Numbered from the stretch's first letter, positions 27,234-37,065 are shown. The stretch: 64,000 bases of DNA from Rivularia sp034931125 (GCF_034931125.1 NZ_JAYGHM010000019.1:50630-114629), one strand, 5' to 3'. The notes: a model not told the origin generated them from the letters alone. Made by a program: numbers and translations.

Positions 27234-28040
27234 TTAACCAAATTTACCGCTGATATATTCCTTGGTATCTTGCTGTTGAGGATTTTGGAAAATATTTTCA
27301 GTGGTGTCATATTCAACTAAATAGCCGGTACGACCTCCTTTTTCTCCAACTCTAACGTTAAAAAAGGCTGTCATGTCCGATACTCGTGATGCTTGCTGCA
27401 TATTGTGAGTAACAATCACAACGGTAAATTGCTCTTTAAGTTCTTTAATCAAATCTTCGACTTGTAGAGTAGATTTGGGGTCAAGAGCAGAACAAGGCTC
27501 ATCCATTAAAATAACATCAGGTTGAACTGCGATCGCCCGAGCAATACATAAACGCTGTTGTTGTCCCCCAGATATCGATAAACCACTTTGCTTTAGTTTG
27601 TCTTTAACTTCATTCCACAAAGCCGCACCTCTGAGGGAGCGTTCTACTAATTCGTCCATGTTACCCTTAAAACCGTTAATTCTGGCTCCAAAAGCAATAT
27701 TTTCGTAAATAGATTTGGGGAAAGGGTTGGGTTTTTGAAATACCATCCCAATTCGACGACGTACTTCTACAGGGTCAACTTGAGGTGCATACAAATTTTC
27801 GCCGTTGTATAGAACCTGACCTTCTGCGCGAAATATGTCAATTAAATCATTAAGACGGTTAAAGCATCGAAGTAAAGTACTTTTACCGCACCCAGAAGGA
27901 CCGATGAAAGCTGTTACTTGATTTTTGGGGATATCCATGTAGACATCTTTTAGTGCTAAAAATTTACCGTAGTAAACATTTAGTGCTTCTGTCCGTAATA
28001 CAGTTTGGGTATCTTGTAGTGTGGAAATATCTGTAGCCAT
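27234..28040 (-). CDS. pstB: Phosphate ABC transporter ATPase PstB
   Basis: ATP-hydrolysing subunit of the high-affinity phosphate importer, on the inner face of the membrane. It has Walker A (GPSGCGKST), the ABC signature (LSISGGQQQRL), Walker B (VILMDEPCSALDP) and the switch His (VIVTHNMQQA). The 268-residue length is normal. Last gene of pstSCAB on the minus strand, 146 bp after pstA and followed by a terminator. Confidence 0.96.
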   Translation of the reverse strand: MATDISTLQDTQTVLRTEALNVYYGKFLALKDVYMDIPKNQVTAFIGPSGCGKSTLLRCFNRLNDLIDIFRAEGQVLYNGENLYAPQVDPVEVRRRIGMVFQKPNPFPKSIYENIAFGARINGFKGNMDELVERSLRGAALWNEVKDKLKQSGLSISGGQQQRLCIARAIAVQPDVILMDEPCSALDPKSTLQVEDLIKELKEQFTVVIVTHNMQQASRVSDMTAFFNVRVGEKGGRTGYLVEYDTTENIFQNPQQQDTKEYISGKFG

Positions 28041-28186
28041 AATTATGCTAATTGTTTCTCCGAAAACTTTAAGGTACTTAAATTTAGTCTTCTCAATGTC
28101 TTGTGTAATGCCCCTTTATTATTTGTGGTTAGAAATTATATGCTTTAAATTTAACTCATACACAACCTAACCGTAGGCAATTACTT

Positions 28187-29071
28187 CTATTTGCTACGAG
28201 TTACAAAGCGAGCAATTATACTAGCAATCAAAACTAGTAACACCAAAATTAAAGACGCAGCCCAACCAACAGACTGCTGATTTTGGTCAAAAGAAATTGC
28301 AAAGTTATAAACCAAAACAGCGAGAGAAGCAGTTGGTTCGGTCAAACTTCTCACCCAGTAGAAGGAGAACAAAGCAGTAAATAGTAAAGGTGCGGTTTCT
28401 CCAGCAGCACGAGCAACAGATAAGGTTATACCAGTAACAATTGAAGGTAAAGCCGCAGGTAAAACTACTTGCAAAACTTTTTGATAGTCAGTTGCTCCTA
28501 TCCCTACAGCTGCTTGTCGCAAATCGTCAGAAACTAATTGCAAAGCTTCGTCAGTAGTTCTGACAATAATTGGCAACATTAAAATTGACAAAGCCACACC
28601 ACCAGCGATCGCCGAATATCCTCCAAAAGGCGCAACTAAAATACCGTAAGTTACAACTCCAGCGATAATAGAAGGAACTCCGCTTAAAACATTAGTAGCG
28701 AAGCGAATCCAACGGGCTGTTTGTCCCTTACTAAATTCAGTCAAATAAACTGCGGCCGCAACTCCAACGGGTACACTAATCAAAGCTCCAATTCCGACCA
28801 TAAACGCCGTACCGACGATCGCATTACCAAAACCACCATCTGTATCTAAAGGTGCTGGAGGTAATTGGATAAATAAATTCAAGCTCAAGCTACTGAAACC
28901 TTTGATCAGCAAGTAAGAAAGTACTAGCAACAAAGGTAGTAAAGCTAAGATTCCACAAGCAAATATCACACCATTCATTACATTGTTAAATAGTGTCCGA
29001 GAAGAACCCGAAGAACCATTTAAACTACCGCGTGCAAATCCGCTTTGTGGCTGGTCTGAAAAGCTAGTCAT
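28187..29071 (-). CDS. pstA: Phosphate ABC transporter permease PstA
   Basis: One of two membrane channel subunits of the phosphate importer. The protein has 294 residues with about six spans. The cytoplasmic EAA-type loop reads DDLRQAAVGIGATDYQKVLQVVLP, with GVPSIIAGVVTYG (PstA family) before it. Only 21 bp separate it from pstC, indicating a single transcript. Confidence 0.94.
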   Translation of the reverse strand: MTSFSDQPQSGFARGSLNGSSGSSRTLFNNVMNGVIFACGILALLPLLLVLSYLLIKGFSSLSLNLFIQLPPAPLDTDGGFGNAIVGTAFMVGIGALISVPVGVAAAVYLTEFSKGQTARWIRFATNVLSGVPSIIAGVVTYGILVAPFGGYSAIAGGVALSILMLPIIVRTTDEALQLVSDDLRQAAVGIGATDYQKVLQVVLPAALPSIVTGITLSVARAAGETAPLLFTALFSFYWVRSLTEPTASLAVLVYNFAISFDQNQQSVGWAASLILVLLVLIASIIARFVTRSK

Positions 29072-29092
29072 AATTGAATATACCTTGTCTTT

Positions 29093-30052
29093 TTACAGTC
29101 GCTTGACTCGCAATACTACTAACTCTGCAAGAACATTGACAATTAGAGTCAATACAAACAGTACAAATGCAGCGTACATCAAGGCACTTATTTGTAACCC
29201 ACCAGCTTCCGCAAACTGATTTGCTAATAAAGAAGCAATAGTATTACTCGGAGCAAATAGGGAAGGACTAATTCTATTGGAGTTACCAATCAACATGGTC
29301 ACAGCCATTGTTTCTCCCATTGCTCGACCAAGTGCCAGCATTACAGCACTGACAATACCAGAAAATGCCGTTGGGATGATTACTTTTAGAAGCGTTTCCC
29401 AACGAGTACATCCCAGTCCATAAGCAGCTTCGCGCAAGCTACGGGGTACTGAAGCTAGTGCATCGCGGGAAATAGCTGTAATAATTGGCAAAGTCATGAT
29501 TGCCAGGATAATTCCCGCAGGTAACAATCCTGGACCCCCAATTGCTCCTGATTCGGGACGGCTAAAAAGTGGTATCCAGCCGAAGTACTGATTGAGCCAT
29601 GTACCAACAGTTCCCAAAAAAGGAATTAATACGAAAATTCCCCATAAACCATAGACCACACTGGGAATCGCGGCAAGCAGTTCTACTAGAAAAACCAGCA
29701 CTGTTCGTAATGACAGAGGCAGAATATTTTCGCTTAACAATACAGCGGTACCGATACCAATTGGAACAGCTATTAATAAACCAATAAAAGAACTAGCTAA
29801 AGTTCCGTAAATTTGCGGTAATACACCGTATAAGTCTCTGGGTGGGTTCCAATCAGTTGTGAATAAAAAACCAGCACCAAATTTACTTAATGCGGGAATT
29901 CCTTGAACGCCAACCTGAAATCCGATCCACAATAAAACTGCGGCAATACCAAACGCAAAAAATCGCGTTACCCAAATAAAGCTACGGTCAAACGTTCTAT
30001 CTGCTTCAGAGCGATTTTTACCTTCTTGTCCACTCTGGGCTGATGTATTCAT
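29093..30052 (-). CDS. pstC: Phosphate ABC transporter permease PstC
   Basis: Second channel subunit of the phosphate importer. It has 319 residues with an N-terminal span near 27-50. Family motifs include ELLAAIPSVVYGLWGIFVLIP, and the EAA loop SLREAAYGLGCTRWETLLKVIIP. It is 115 bp downstream of pstS. Confidence 0.94.
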   Translation of the reverse strand: MNTSAQSGQEGKNRSEADRTFDRSFIWVTRFFAFGIAAVLLWIGFQVGVQGIPALSKFGAGFLFTTDWNPPRDLYGVLPQIYGTLASSFIGLLIAVPIGIGTAVLLSENILPLSLRTVLVFLVELLAAIPSVVYGLWGIFVLIPFLGTVGTWLNQYFGWIPLFSRPESGAIGGPGLLPAGIILAIMTLPIITAISRDALASVPRSLREAAYGLGCTRWETLLKVIIPTAFSGIVSAVMLALGRAMGETMAVTMLIGNSNRISPSLFAPSNTIASLLANQFAEAGGLQISALMYAAFVLFVLTLIVNVLAELVVLRVKRL

Positions 30053-30167
30053 AAAAAAACTTTACCCATGTAATAGAGAAAATGTGGGAGCGAACCACAT
30101 TTTTGGTTAACTAAAACTAATCAAATGCCGATCGCAAGCTGTTGAAATATTAATTTTCAGCGGCTTG

Positions 30168-31307
30168 TTACTTTACAGCAATTTTGTAATCTGGAGTGAT
30201 TTCGTCAGCAGCAGCAGCAACTTTCTCTACTACATTTTGAGGTAAAGGAACGTAGCCAAGCTCTGTACTAACTTTCTGACCTTCAGTTAAACCATACTCA
30301 ATCATCGCTTCCATAGCTTTAGCTTGGGCAGGATTGTCATACTTTTTGTAAGCTAAAATCCAGGTATAGGTAACGATGGGATAAGATTCATCTCCTTCTG
30401 GGTCGGTGACGAAAGCACGGAGATTTGCAGGTAGTTCAACAGCTGCCAAAGATTTAGATGCAGATTCATCGTTAGGTACGATATATTTACCCGATTTATT
30501 TTCCAAAGTTGCCATCGTCAAACCTTGGTTTTTAGCGTAACCGTACTCTACATAACCGATAGAACCAGGAGTTTGCTTGATTTGAGCAGTAACGCCTTCG
30601 TTACCTTTAGCACCAAGTCCACTAGGCCATGATACAGTCTTACCTTCACCAGGACCGCTCTTCCAAGCAGGGCTAACCTCGCTCAAGTGTTGTGTTAGTA
30701 CAGCAGTAGTACCGCTACCATCGGAACGGTGTACGACTGTGATGTTTTGATCGGGAAGGTTAACTCCAGGGTTAGCCGCAACAATTTTAGGGTCGTTCCA
30801 CTTACTAATCTTACCTAGTAAGATATTGGTATAATCTTCGCGTGACAACTTCAGATTTTCAACTCCAGGTAAGTTGTAAGCGAATACAACGCTACCAGCA
30901 GTCATAGGTAGCATCAATACGCCTTTGCTTACTTTCGCGATTTCATCATCCTTCATTGCTACGTCGCTGGCACCAAAATCAACTGTACCGGCGATAAATT
31001 GTTTAACACCAGCACCACTACCAACTGACTGATAGTTAACTCGTAAATTAGGGTATTTAGCGTTGAGGTCTTTGAACCAACGTTGGTAAAGCAATACTGG
31101 GAAAGATGCACCCGCACCATTCAAGGTTGTATCTCCACCCAAATCTAGTTTGGTGCTAGCAGCTACATCAGTAGCACCACCAGGAGTACTTTCACCAGTA
31201 GTATTATTTCCTTCACCACCACAAGCTGCCAAGGTAACAGTAAGTGCTAATACTGAGAATAAAGAAGCAATTCGAGACTTATTCGCTACAATTTTAGTAG
31301 AAAACAT
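30168..31307 (-). CDS. pstS: Phosphate-binding lipoprotein PstS
   Basis: Periplasmic phosphate receptor for PstABC. The N-terminal signal ends in the lipobox LAAC (Cys29), so the mature protein is a lipoprotein. Phosphate-binding segments are GAGASFPVLLYQRWF, GSGAGVKQFIAG and HRSDGSGTTAVLTQHLSE. The 379-residue length is typical. First gene of the operon, with a possible Pho box upstream. Confidence 0.95.
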   Translation of the reverse strand: MFSTKIVANKSRIASLFSVLALTVTLAACGGEGNNTTGESTPGGATDVAASTKLDLGGDTTLNGAGASFPVLLYQRWFKDLNAKYPNLRVNYQSVGSGAGVKQFIAGTVDFGASDVAMKDDEIAKVSKGVLMLPMTAGSVVFAYNLPGVENLKLSREDYTNILLGKISKWNDPKIVAANPGVNLPDQNITVVHRSDGSGTTAVLTQHLSEVSPAWKSGPGEGKTVSWPSGLGAKGNEGVTAQIKQTPGSIGYVEYGYAKNQGLTMATLENKSGKYIVPNDESASKSLAAVELPANLRAFVTDPEGDESYPIVTYTWILAYKKYDNPAQAKAMEAMIEYGLTEGQKVSTELGYVPLPQNVVEKVAAAADEITPDYKIAVK

Positions 31308-31900
31308 GGATAAACAAGTTGAGTAATTTTGCAGGTATCGTTTATAATATACCGCTGTTGAGTAAAGAGAAGGTTAACAAAGTTCGATACTAATGTTTCT
31401 TTATACTTATTCTGACAAAAATTTATATTCATTATCAAAATAAAAATCCTAAATTTATTTAGTGGTTCAAAGGAAATAAATAATACATTAGATCGTTTGT
31501 ATTAATAGGCTCAGCAAAACTTTATTTTATGATGATATTAAATGCCTATAAGAAGAATGTGCATATAAGCATAGATTTTTTGGTTCTTCAGTGCATAGTA
31601 TGCTAAATATCTAACTAAAAAGCCTTCCATCCTTACTATATAAAGACAATTGGATTTTTAACTCGATATAAAGCAATAGATATTGCTTCTTGTTACTATT
31701 CCCTATTCCCTATTCCCTATTATGAATTTAACAACCGAAGCGAGATTTTGGACATTAAGTAGTTAGAGGCATTAAACTAAGATGCGACATCAGTAAAAAA
31801 GTCAAATTCTATAAAAATTTATCAGAATATAAGTATATTTTTTTACTAGTCAGCAAAGAAAAAAAGGTTATTTTCCGCTTTCTGTATGAGTATCTTATAA
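31308..31900. other. Divergent intergenic region, pstS to bioY
   Basis: 593 bp between the divergent pstS and bioY genes. It holds the candidate Pho box near pstS (listed separately), AT-rich DNA, and a ccctatt heptamer repeated three times at about 31699-31719. No structured RNA or biotin-operator-like palindrome was recognised ahead of bioY. Confidence 0.5.
31341..31380 (-). promoter_or_regulatory. Candidate Pho box and -10 element of pstS
   Basis: On the minus strand, gttaacct (31378-31371) is followed after three bases by ctttactc, approximating the 8-bp direct repeats with 3-bp spacers that cyanobacterial SphR (PhoB) binds. A tatattataa stretch follows about 11 bp later (about 31353-31344), where a -10 box would sit, 40 bp before the pstS start. 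Only the first repeat is a good match. Confidence 0.3.
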
Positions 31901-32488
31901 ATGCTAGCTGCATCCAACCAATTGTTATGGTCAATGATTGGCTTACTACTAACTATGGGTGGTACCTTCCTAGAAGCCTATATTACCACCCTACCTTGGA
32001 GTTGGGGTAGCCACGGAGTTCATGCTTTTTCTTTAGGTGTCACCTATCAAATTGGTGGGGTGTTGTTAGTTGGTTGTTTGGGAGGAAATAATGCTGGAGC
32101 GCTTTCCCAAATTGCCTATTTAGTCATGGGCTTAACTTTGCTACCCGTATTTGCTGACGGTGGAGGTATCGGCTATGTCAAGCTTTCCCAGTTCGGCTAT
32201 TTATTAGGCTTTATTCCTGGGGCTTGGATTTGCGGTTTTTTTGCTTTTAAAGCTAGACCCAAATTAGAAACTCTGGCATTTAGTTGCATTTGTGGCTTGT
32301 TAACAGTTCATCTGTGCGGTATTAGTTATTTGGTTATCACTTATGCTTTAGGTTGGCAAGGTTTGGAAAATATATCCTTATTGCAAGCAATTTTCAAATA
32401 TTCATTGTCTGCATTACCGGGACAATTCTCTGTAGTTTGTGCCGTTACCGTAGTAGCATACGTACTCAGACATTTAATGTTTTATTAA
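31901..32488 (+). CDS. bioY: Biotin transporter BioY
   Basis: Substrate-binding membrane protein (S component) of an energy-coupling-factor biotin importer. The 195-residue protein has about six hydrophobic segments. The family pattern is visible in TYQIGGVLLVGCLGGNNAGALSQIAYLVMGLTLLPVF and GGGIGYVKLSQFGYLLGFIPGAWICG. No ECF ATPase or T-component gene is nearby, as is common for BioY in cyanobacteria. It is followed 31 bp later by lspA, so the two may share a transcript. Confidence 0.88.
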   Translation: MLAASNQLLWSMIGLLLTMGGTFLEAYITTLPWSWGSHGVHAFSLGVTYQIGGVLLVGCLGGNNAGALSQIAYLVMGLTLLPVFADGGGIGYVKLSQFGYLLGFIPGAWICGFFAFKARPKLETLAFSCICGLLTVHLCGISYLVITYALGWQGLENISLLQAIFKYSLSALPGQFSVVCAVTVVAYVLRHLMFY

Positions 32489-32519
32489 TCGGTGACTAAT
32501 AATCAATTACTAATACCTC

Positions 32520-32996
32520 ATGCGTTTAAAAAATCGCTTCTTTTGGATAGCTGCTAATACAGGTTTTGTCTTGGATCAACTGACGAAATACTGGGTTGTG
32601 CAAACTTTTAATTTGGGAGAAACACAACCGCTAATAAAAGGAATATTTCATTTTACTTACGTCCAAAATACTGGGGCTGCTTTTAGTCTTTTCTCAGGGA
32701 AAGTAGAGTGGTTGCGCTGGCTATCTTTATTAGTGAGTGTAGCGCTGATAGCATTAGCTTTATTTAGTCCCGTTTTACCTCGTTGGGAACAATGGGGATA
32801 TGGTTTAATTTTGAGTGGAGCTATAGGAAACGGTATTGATCGGTTTGTCTTAGGTTACGTTATAGATTTTATTGATTTTAAACTGATTAATTTTCCTGTA
32901 TTTAATTTAGCAGATGTATTTATTAATATTGGTATTGCCTGCTTGATAATTGCCTCTTTTCAAAAACCACCTTCAAATCATCGTTCTTCACGGTAG
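32520..32996 (+). CDS. lspA: Lipoprotein signal peptidase (signal peptidase II)
   Basis: Inner-membrane aspartyl protease that removes signal peptides from diacylated prolipoproteins such as PstS and SbpA in this window. The 158-residue protein has four spans and conserved motifs LDQLTKYW, NTGAAFSLF, SGAIGNGIDRFVLGYVIDFID (catalytic Asp) and FNLADVFINIG (second catalytic Asp). It follows bioY closely. Confidence 0.95.
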   Translation: MRLKNRFFWIAANTGFVLDQLTKYWVVQTFNLGETQPLIKGIFHFTYVQNTGAAFSLFSGKVEWLRWLSLLVSVALIALALFSPVLPRWEQWGYGLILSGAIGNGIDRFVLGYVIDFIDFKLINFPVFNLADVFINIGIACLIIASFQKPPSNHRSSR

Positions 32997-33028
32997 GAAA
33001 AAGGAAGTGGAGATTTCATAGGTAATTA

Positions 33029-33181
33029 NNNNNNNNNNNNNNNNNNNNNNNNNNNNNNNNNNNNNNNNNNNNNNNNNNNNNNNNNNNNNNNNNNNNNNNN
33101 NNNNNNNNNNNNNNNNNNNNNNNNNNNNNNNNNNNNNNNNNNNNNNNNNNNNNNNNNNNNNNNNNNNNNNNNNNNNNNNNN
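33029..33181. other. Assembly gap (run of N)
   Basis: 153 undetermined bases between lspA and the secreted repeat gene. The flanks (ggtaatta and ggtaatct) hint at the ggtaatt-type tandem repeats seen elsewhere; open frames crossing the gap are artefacts. Confidence 0.95.
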
Positions 33182-33410
33182 GGTAATCTTAAAAAAAAGT
33201 TCTGGATACTCGCTATTGGTATTAGGTATAGCTTTAAACCCAATTACCAATATTAGAGAAACCAGAACCCTTACTCTATGAAGGTTTTCCATTGAGTCAG
33301 AAAAAATTTTAGATTTTAGATTGATTTATTCCAAAATTCTCAAATTCCCCTAAGTTTATTTATGGGGACAATCCAAAATCGTAAATCTAAAATCTAAAAT
33401 TGATTGACTG

Positions 33411-34372
33411 TTATTGAGGAGCTAATATTTTTGCTCCATCTGCATCGGGAGTTGTTTCTTCTTCACTACTGCTAGGGGTATTGGTATCAGGAAGAGTTGT
33501 TTCTCCTGGCTTATTCATATTGCTAGGAGCATCTTCGCTTGGGGTTACTTCTCCTTCAGGAGTTGTACCAGGCATTGGAGTGATGTTTGTCGGAGTATCA
33601 TCTTCGCTAGGATTTACTTCTCCTTCAGGAGTTGTACCAGGCATTGGAGTGATGTTTGTCGGAGCATCATCTTCGCTAGGAGTTACTTCTCCACCTGGAG
33701 TTGTACCAGGCATTGGAGTGATGTTTGTCGGAGTATCATCTTCGCTAGGAGTTACTTCTCCACCTGGAGTTGTNNNNNNNNNNNNNNNNNNNNNNNNNNN
33801 NNNNNNNNNNNNNNNNNNNNNNNNNNNNNNNNNNNNNNNNNNNNNNNNNNNNNNNNNNNNNNNNNNNNNNNNNNNNNNNNNNNNNNNNNNNNNNNNNNNN
33901 NNNNNNNNNNNNNNNNNNNNNNNNNNNNNNNNNNNNNNNNNNNNNNNNNNNNNNNNNNNNNNNNNNNNNNNNNNNNNNNNNNNNNNNNNNNNNNNNNNNN
34001 NNNNNNNNNNNNNNNNNNNNNNNNNNNNNNNNNNNNNNCGCTCGGTGTGGTCTCAATACTATTATCTGGGGGAGTAGTTTGTTCGGAAGGGGTGGTTTCC
34101 GGTGTATTCGTGTTCTCGGTAGTTGTAGATTTGCCTTCACAACGAGTATTCAATGGGAAACGGACACATAAAATTTCCATTGCATCCGGAGAAAGCTTTT
34201 CTTCAGCCGCTGCAACAAGTGTAGAACCGTCAGAAGAAGATTCTGAAGTTTTTGTAGTTCCTTCTGCACTTGGGTCTAGGCTAGGGAATTTATTCGATTG
34301 AGCAACCGCAACAGTGCTACTTAATGCTAGAGTCAAAGCTGTGCCAATAAGGCTTAGAAATTTGCCCTTCAT
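33411..34372 (-). CDS. Secreted protein with 23-residue tandem repeats (gapped)
   Basis: A gene split by an assembly gap. The N-terminal part has a signal peptide (MKGKFLSLIGTALTLALSSTVAVAQ), a short segment with two Cys (CVRFPLNTRC) and a Thr/Pro/Glu-rich linker. The C-terminal part is a tandem 69-bp repeat giving 23-residue units (NITPMPGTTPEGEVTPSEDD plus three), ending DADGAKILAPQ. The start at 34372 has GGAG about ten bases upstream. Frames on the two sides of the gap disagree, because the number of N is an estimate. Acidic, Pro/Thr-rich and repetitive, so probably an exported or cell-surface protein; function unknown. Confidence 0.65.
33480..33773 (-). repeat. 69-bp coding tandem repeat
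   Basis: At least four near-identical 69-bp units (for example ggagttgtaccaggcattgg, repeating at about 33558, 33627 and 33696) run into the gap at 33774. The array is probably longer than shown, because the gap starts within it. Confidence 0.9.
33774..34038. other. Assembly gap (run of N) inside repeat gene
   Basis: 265 undetermined bases interrupting the secreted repeat protein. The true length is unknown; the mismatch of reading frame across it shows that the N count is only an estimate. Confidence 0.95.
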
Positions 34373-34420
34373 AATTATCCACTCCTCGAAAATAATACCT
34401 CCGCCCATTAAATCAAACAA

Positions 34421-34796
34421 ATGTCTTTATAAAATCTGTCTAAATGAGGATGTGTATTTGCAATTTTATATATCTAAGCTGCTAGGTTTGTAAAATTTTA
34501 ATTATTTGTAGTTGATTGACTGATAAATATACTTAATTTCGTTTGACGATCCAAATTGGTTGACAAACTCATAAGTAATCATAAATGATTGCATATCAAT
34601 AAATTTCAATCGCTATATGCAATAAAAATAACTATGTAAGTAAGATTACTAAGGGTTATATTTGTATCATATAAACGATGGAACAATTGCGTATTGTCAA
34701 CCTTCATATATGCTTATGAGTAGAATGATGAAATAACAGCATTTTAGGGCAGCATTTTGTCCGATTATTAAATAACAACCGTGGTGTGAATAGCCC
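34421..34796. other. Divergent intergenic region before the PBP gene
   Basis: About 376 bp, AT-rich, between the leader of the secreted repeat gene and the FHA-PBP gene. It must hold both promoters, but no clear motif, hairpin or repeat was seen. Confidence 0.5.
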
Positions 34797-37064
34797 ATGA
34801 GTTCTCCCCAACCCCCAAAAAAACCACAGACTTTGCTTGGTCAACTGACTCAAGCTGTACATACAATTCAAGCTCGGGTTGATTTTTCCAAGCTGGCGCT
34901 CAAGCCTAATGCTAGAGTACCAGAACTATGGGTACAGGAAGCTGGGGCATCTCAGGCTCAAATGTATCCTTTGCTTGGCGATCGCTATACGATCGGTCGC
35001 AGTTCCAAATCCTGCGATATAGTCATCCGCAATCCGGTTGTCAGTCAAATTCATTTATCGCTATCACGAGATTCGTCTCAACGCAAGCCGGTTTTTGTCA
35101 TTAAAGATGAAAAATCAACTAATGGCATTTATCGAGGTAAGCGTCGAGTTGAATCATTGGAATTGCGTCATGGTGATGTTTTGAGTTTAGGTCCCCCGGA
35201 ACTCGCGGCTTCGGTACGTTTACAATATGTAGACCCGCCGCCGTTTTACATTAAAGCTGCAACTTGGACTGGCTATGGAGTAGCTGGTGTCAGCCTTTTG
35301 TTTGCTTTAGTAATTGGTATCGAATGGCTAAAATTTTCCGTTCGACCTCTACCCGCAGCTACTCAAGGTCCGGTAGTGGTTTACGCTGGGGATGGTGAAA
35401 CACCCCTACAAGAACCTCGAACCACCGCTCATGTAGATTTGAAAAAGCTGTCCGATTTTGGTCCTTATTTACCTTCGGCGATAGTAGCTTCGGAAGATAG
35501 CCGTTTTAATTGGCATTTCGGTGTTGACCCTTACGGTATTTTACGAGCCGTATTTATCAATGCCCGTAGTGGAGATGTTCAGCAAGGTGCGAGTACGGTG
35601 ACTCAGCAGGTAGCTCGCAGTTTATTCCGAGATTATGTCGGTAGACAGGATTCTCTTGGTCGCAAAGTCCGCGAAGCAGTTGTATCGTTGAAGCTAGAAA
35701 CCTTTTATAGTAAAGACGATATTTTACTTAGTTATCTCAACCGAGTTTACTTGGGTGTAAATACCTCCGGTTTTGAAGATGCTGCGCGGTATTATTTTGA
35801 CAAATCAGCTAAAGAGTTGACAGCAGCAGAGTCTGCTACTTTAGTAGGAATTTTACCCGCTCCCAACGGTTTTAATTTCTGCGGGGATACTCAAAGCAAG
35901 ACCAGAATTATCGGCTATCGCAATCGCGTGTTGAAGCGAATGCGGGAGATGGGCGATCTCAAGCAAGATGAGTACAATAGCGCCAGACGTTCGCCGCTTG
36001 AAGTTACCTCCAAGGTTTGCCAGCGTCAAGCCAACAGAATTGCTCCTTATTTTTACGATTATGTATTTAACGAGCTGGAATTTATATTGGGAAAAGAATT
36101 GGCATCTGAAGGAAATTTTATTATTGAAACTCAGTTAGACCCAAAAATCCAAGCGACTGCTGAAGCTTCGTTAAGCAACCACATTAAAACCAGTGGAGCA
36201 AGTTTTGGCTTTTCTCAAGGAGCTATGGTTACTCTTGATTCGAGTACGGGTGCAATTAAAGCGATGGTTGGTGGCAGCGATTATGGAGCGACTCAGTTTA
36301 ATCGCGCTTATCAAGCAAAAAGACAACCCGGTTCCACCTTTAAAATTTTTGCCTACACAGATGCCATCGAACAAGGATTTTCTACGGGCAAAAGTTATAG
36401 CTGTAGTTCTATAACTTGGCAGGGCTTTACCTATAAACCCTGTAGAACTGGTACTGCTCCATTAACTATTGCAACTGGACTAGCTCTGAGTGAAAACCCG
36501 ATCGCTTTGCGAGTAGCTCGCGATGTGGGGCTGGATAAAGTAGTCAAAACCGCGAAAAGTTTGGGAGTGCGTTCGGAACTTAACCCAGTTCCTGGTTTGG
36601 TATTGGGTCAAAGCGAAACCACTGTATTAGAAATGACCGGAGCCTTCGCCGCTATTGGTAACAGGGGTGTATGGAATCGTCCCCATGCGATCAAACGAAT
36701 TCTTGATAGTAGTGAGTGTCGCGATCGCAATGACTTAACAACCTGTCGCGTAATTTATTCTTTCAATCAAGATCGAGAAGCTAACATAAAAGTTTTGAAA
36801 ACTGGAGTAGCCGATACGATGATTACTTTAATGCGTGGAGTAATCTCAAACGGTACCGGACGCGCCGCTTCTATTGGACTTGGGGAAGGCGGAAAAACCG
36901 GCACAACAGATAGAAACGTTGATTTGTGGTTTATTGGCTTTATCCCCCGTCGGCAACTGACTACAGGGATTTGGTTAGGAAACGACAACAATTCTCCCAC
37001 AAGCGGTAGCAGCGCTCAAGCCGCTCAATTATGGGGAAACTATATGGGTAAGGTTGTTAGATGA
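34797..37064 (+). CDS. Class A penicillin-binding protein with N-terminal FHA domain
   Basis: Bifunctional peptidoglycan synthase fused to a phosphothreonine-recognition domain. An FHA domain (about residues 60-130: YTIGRSSKSCDIVI, VVSQIHLSLS, STNGIYRGKRRVES) precedes a membrane segment (about 158-178), then glycosyltransferase GT51 (Glu233 in SEDSRFNWHFG; QGASTVTQQVARSLF), then transpeptidase with STFK (Ser513), SEN (Ser565) and KTGTT (Lys700). The FHA domain faces the cytoplasm and could couple synthesis to Ser/Thr kinase signalling; this fusion occurs in other filamentous cyanobacteria (recollection). The 755-residue length and intact motifs suggest an active enzyme. Confidence 0.93.
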   Translation: MSSPQPPKKPQTLLGQLTQAVHTIQARVDFSKLALKPNARVPELWVQEAGASQAQMYPLLGDRYTIGRSSKSCDIVIRNPVVSQIHLSLSRDSSQRKPVFVIKDEKSTNGIYRGKRRVESLELRHGDVLSLGPPELAASVRLQYVDPPPFYIKAATWTGYGVAGVSLLFALVIGIEWLKFSVRPLPAATQGPVVVYAGDGETPLQEPRTTAHVDLKKLSDFGPYLPSAIVASEDSRFNWHFGVDPYGILRAVFINARSGDVQQGASTVTQQVARSLFRDYVGRQDSLGRKVREAVVSLKLETFYSKDDILLSYLNRVYLGVNTSGFEDAARYYFDKSAKELTAAESATLVGILPAPNGFNFCGDTQSKTRIIGYRNRVLKRMREMGDLKQDEYNSARRSPLEVTSKVCQRQANRIAPYFYDYVFNELEFILGKELASEGNFIIETQLDPKIQATAEASLSNHIKTSGASFGFSQGAMVTLDSSTGAIKAMVGGSDYGATQFNRAYQAKRQPGSTFKIFAYTDAIEQGFSTGKSYSCSSITWQGFTYKPCRTGTAPLTIATGLALSENPIALRVARDVGLDKVVKTAKSLGVRSELNPVPGLVLGQSETTVLEMTGAFAAIGNRGVWNRPHAIKRILDSSECRDRNDLTTCRVIYSFNQDREANIKVLKTGVADTMITLMRGVISNGTGRAASIGLGEGGKTGTTDRNVDLWFIGFIPRRQLTTGIWLGNDNNSPTSGSSAQAAQLWGNYMGKVVR

Positions 37065-37065
37065 G

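Noticed and set aside
33016..34171. Several open frames reading through runs of N, and a plus-strand frame over the 69-bp repeats
   Set aside because: They consist largely of undetermined bases or are antisense to the secreted repeat gene, which has a signal peptide and ribosome site on the minus strand.
36193..36414. 73-codon plus-strand frame inside the PBP gene
   Set aside because: It is an out-of-frame shadow of the transpeptidase domain, which has intact motifs in the main frame.
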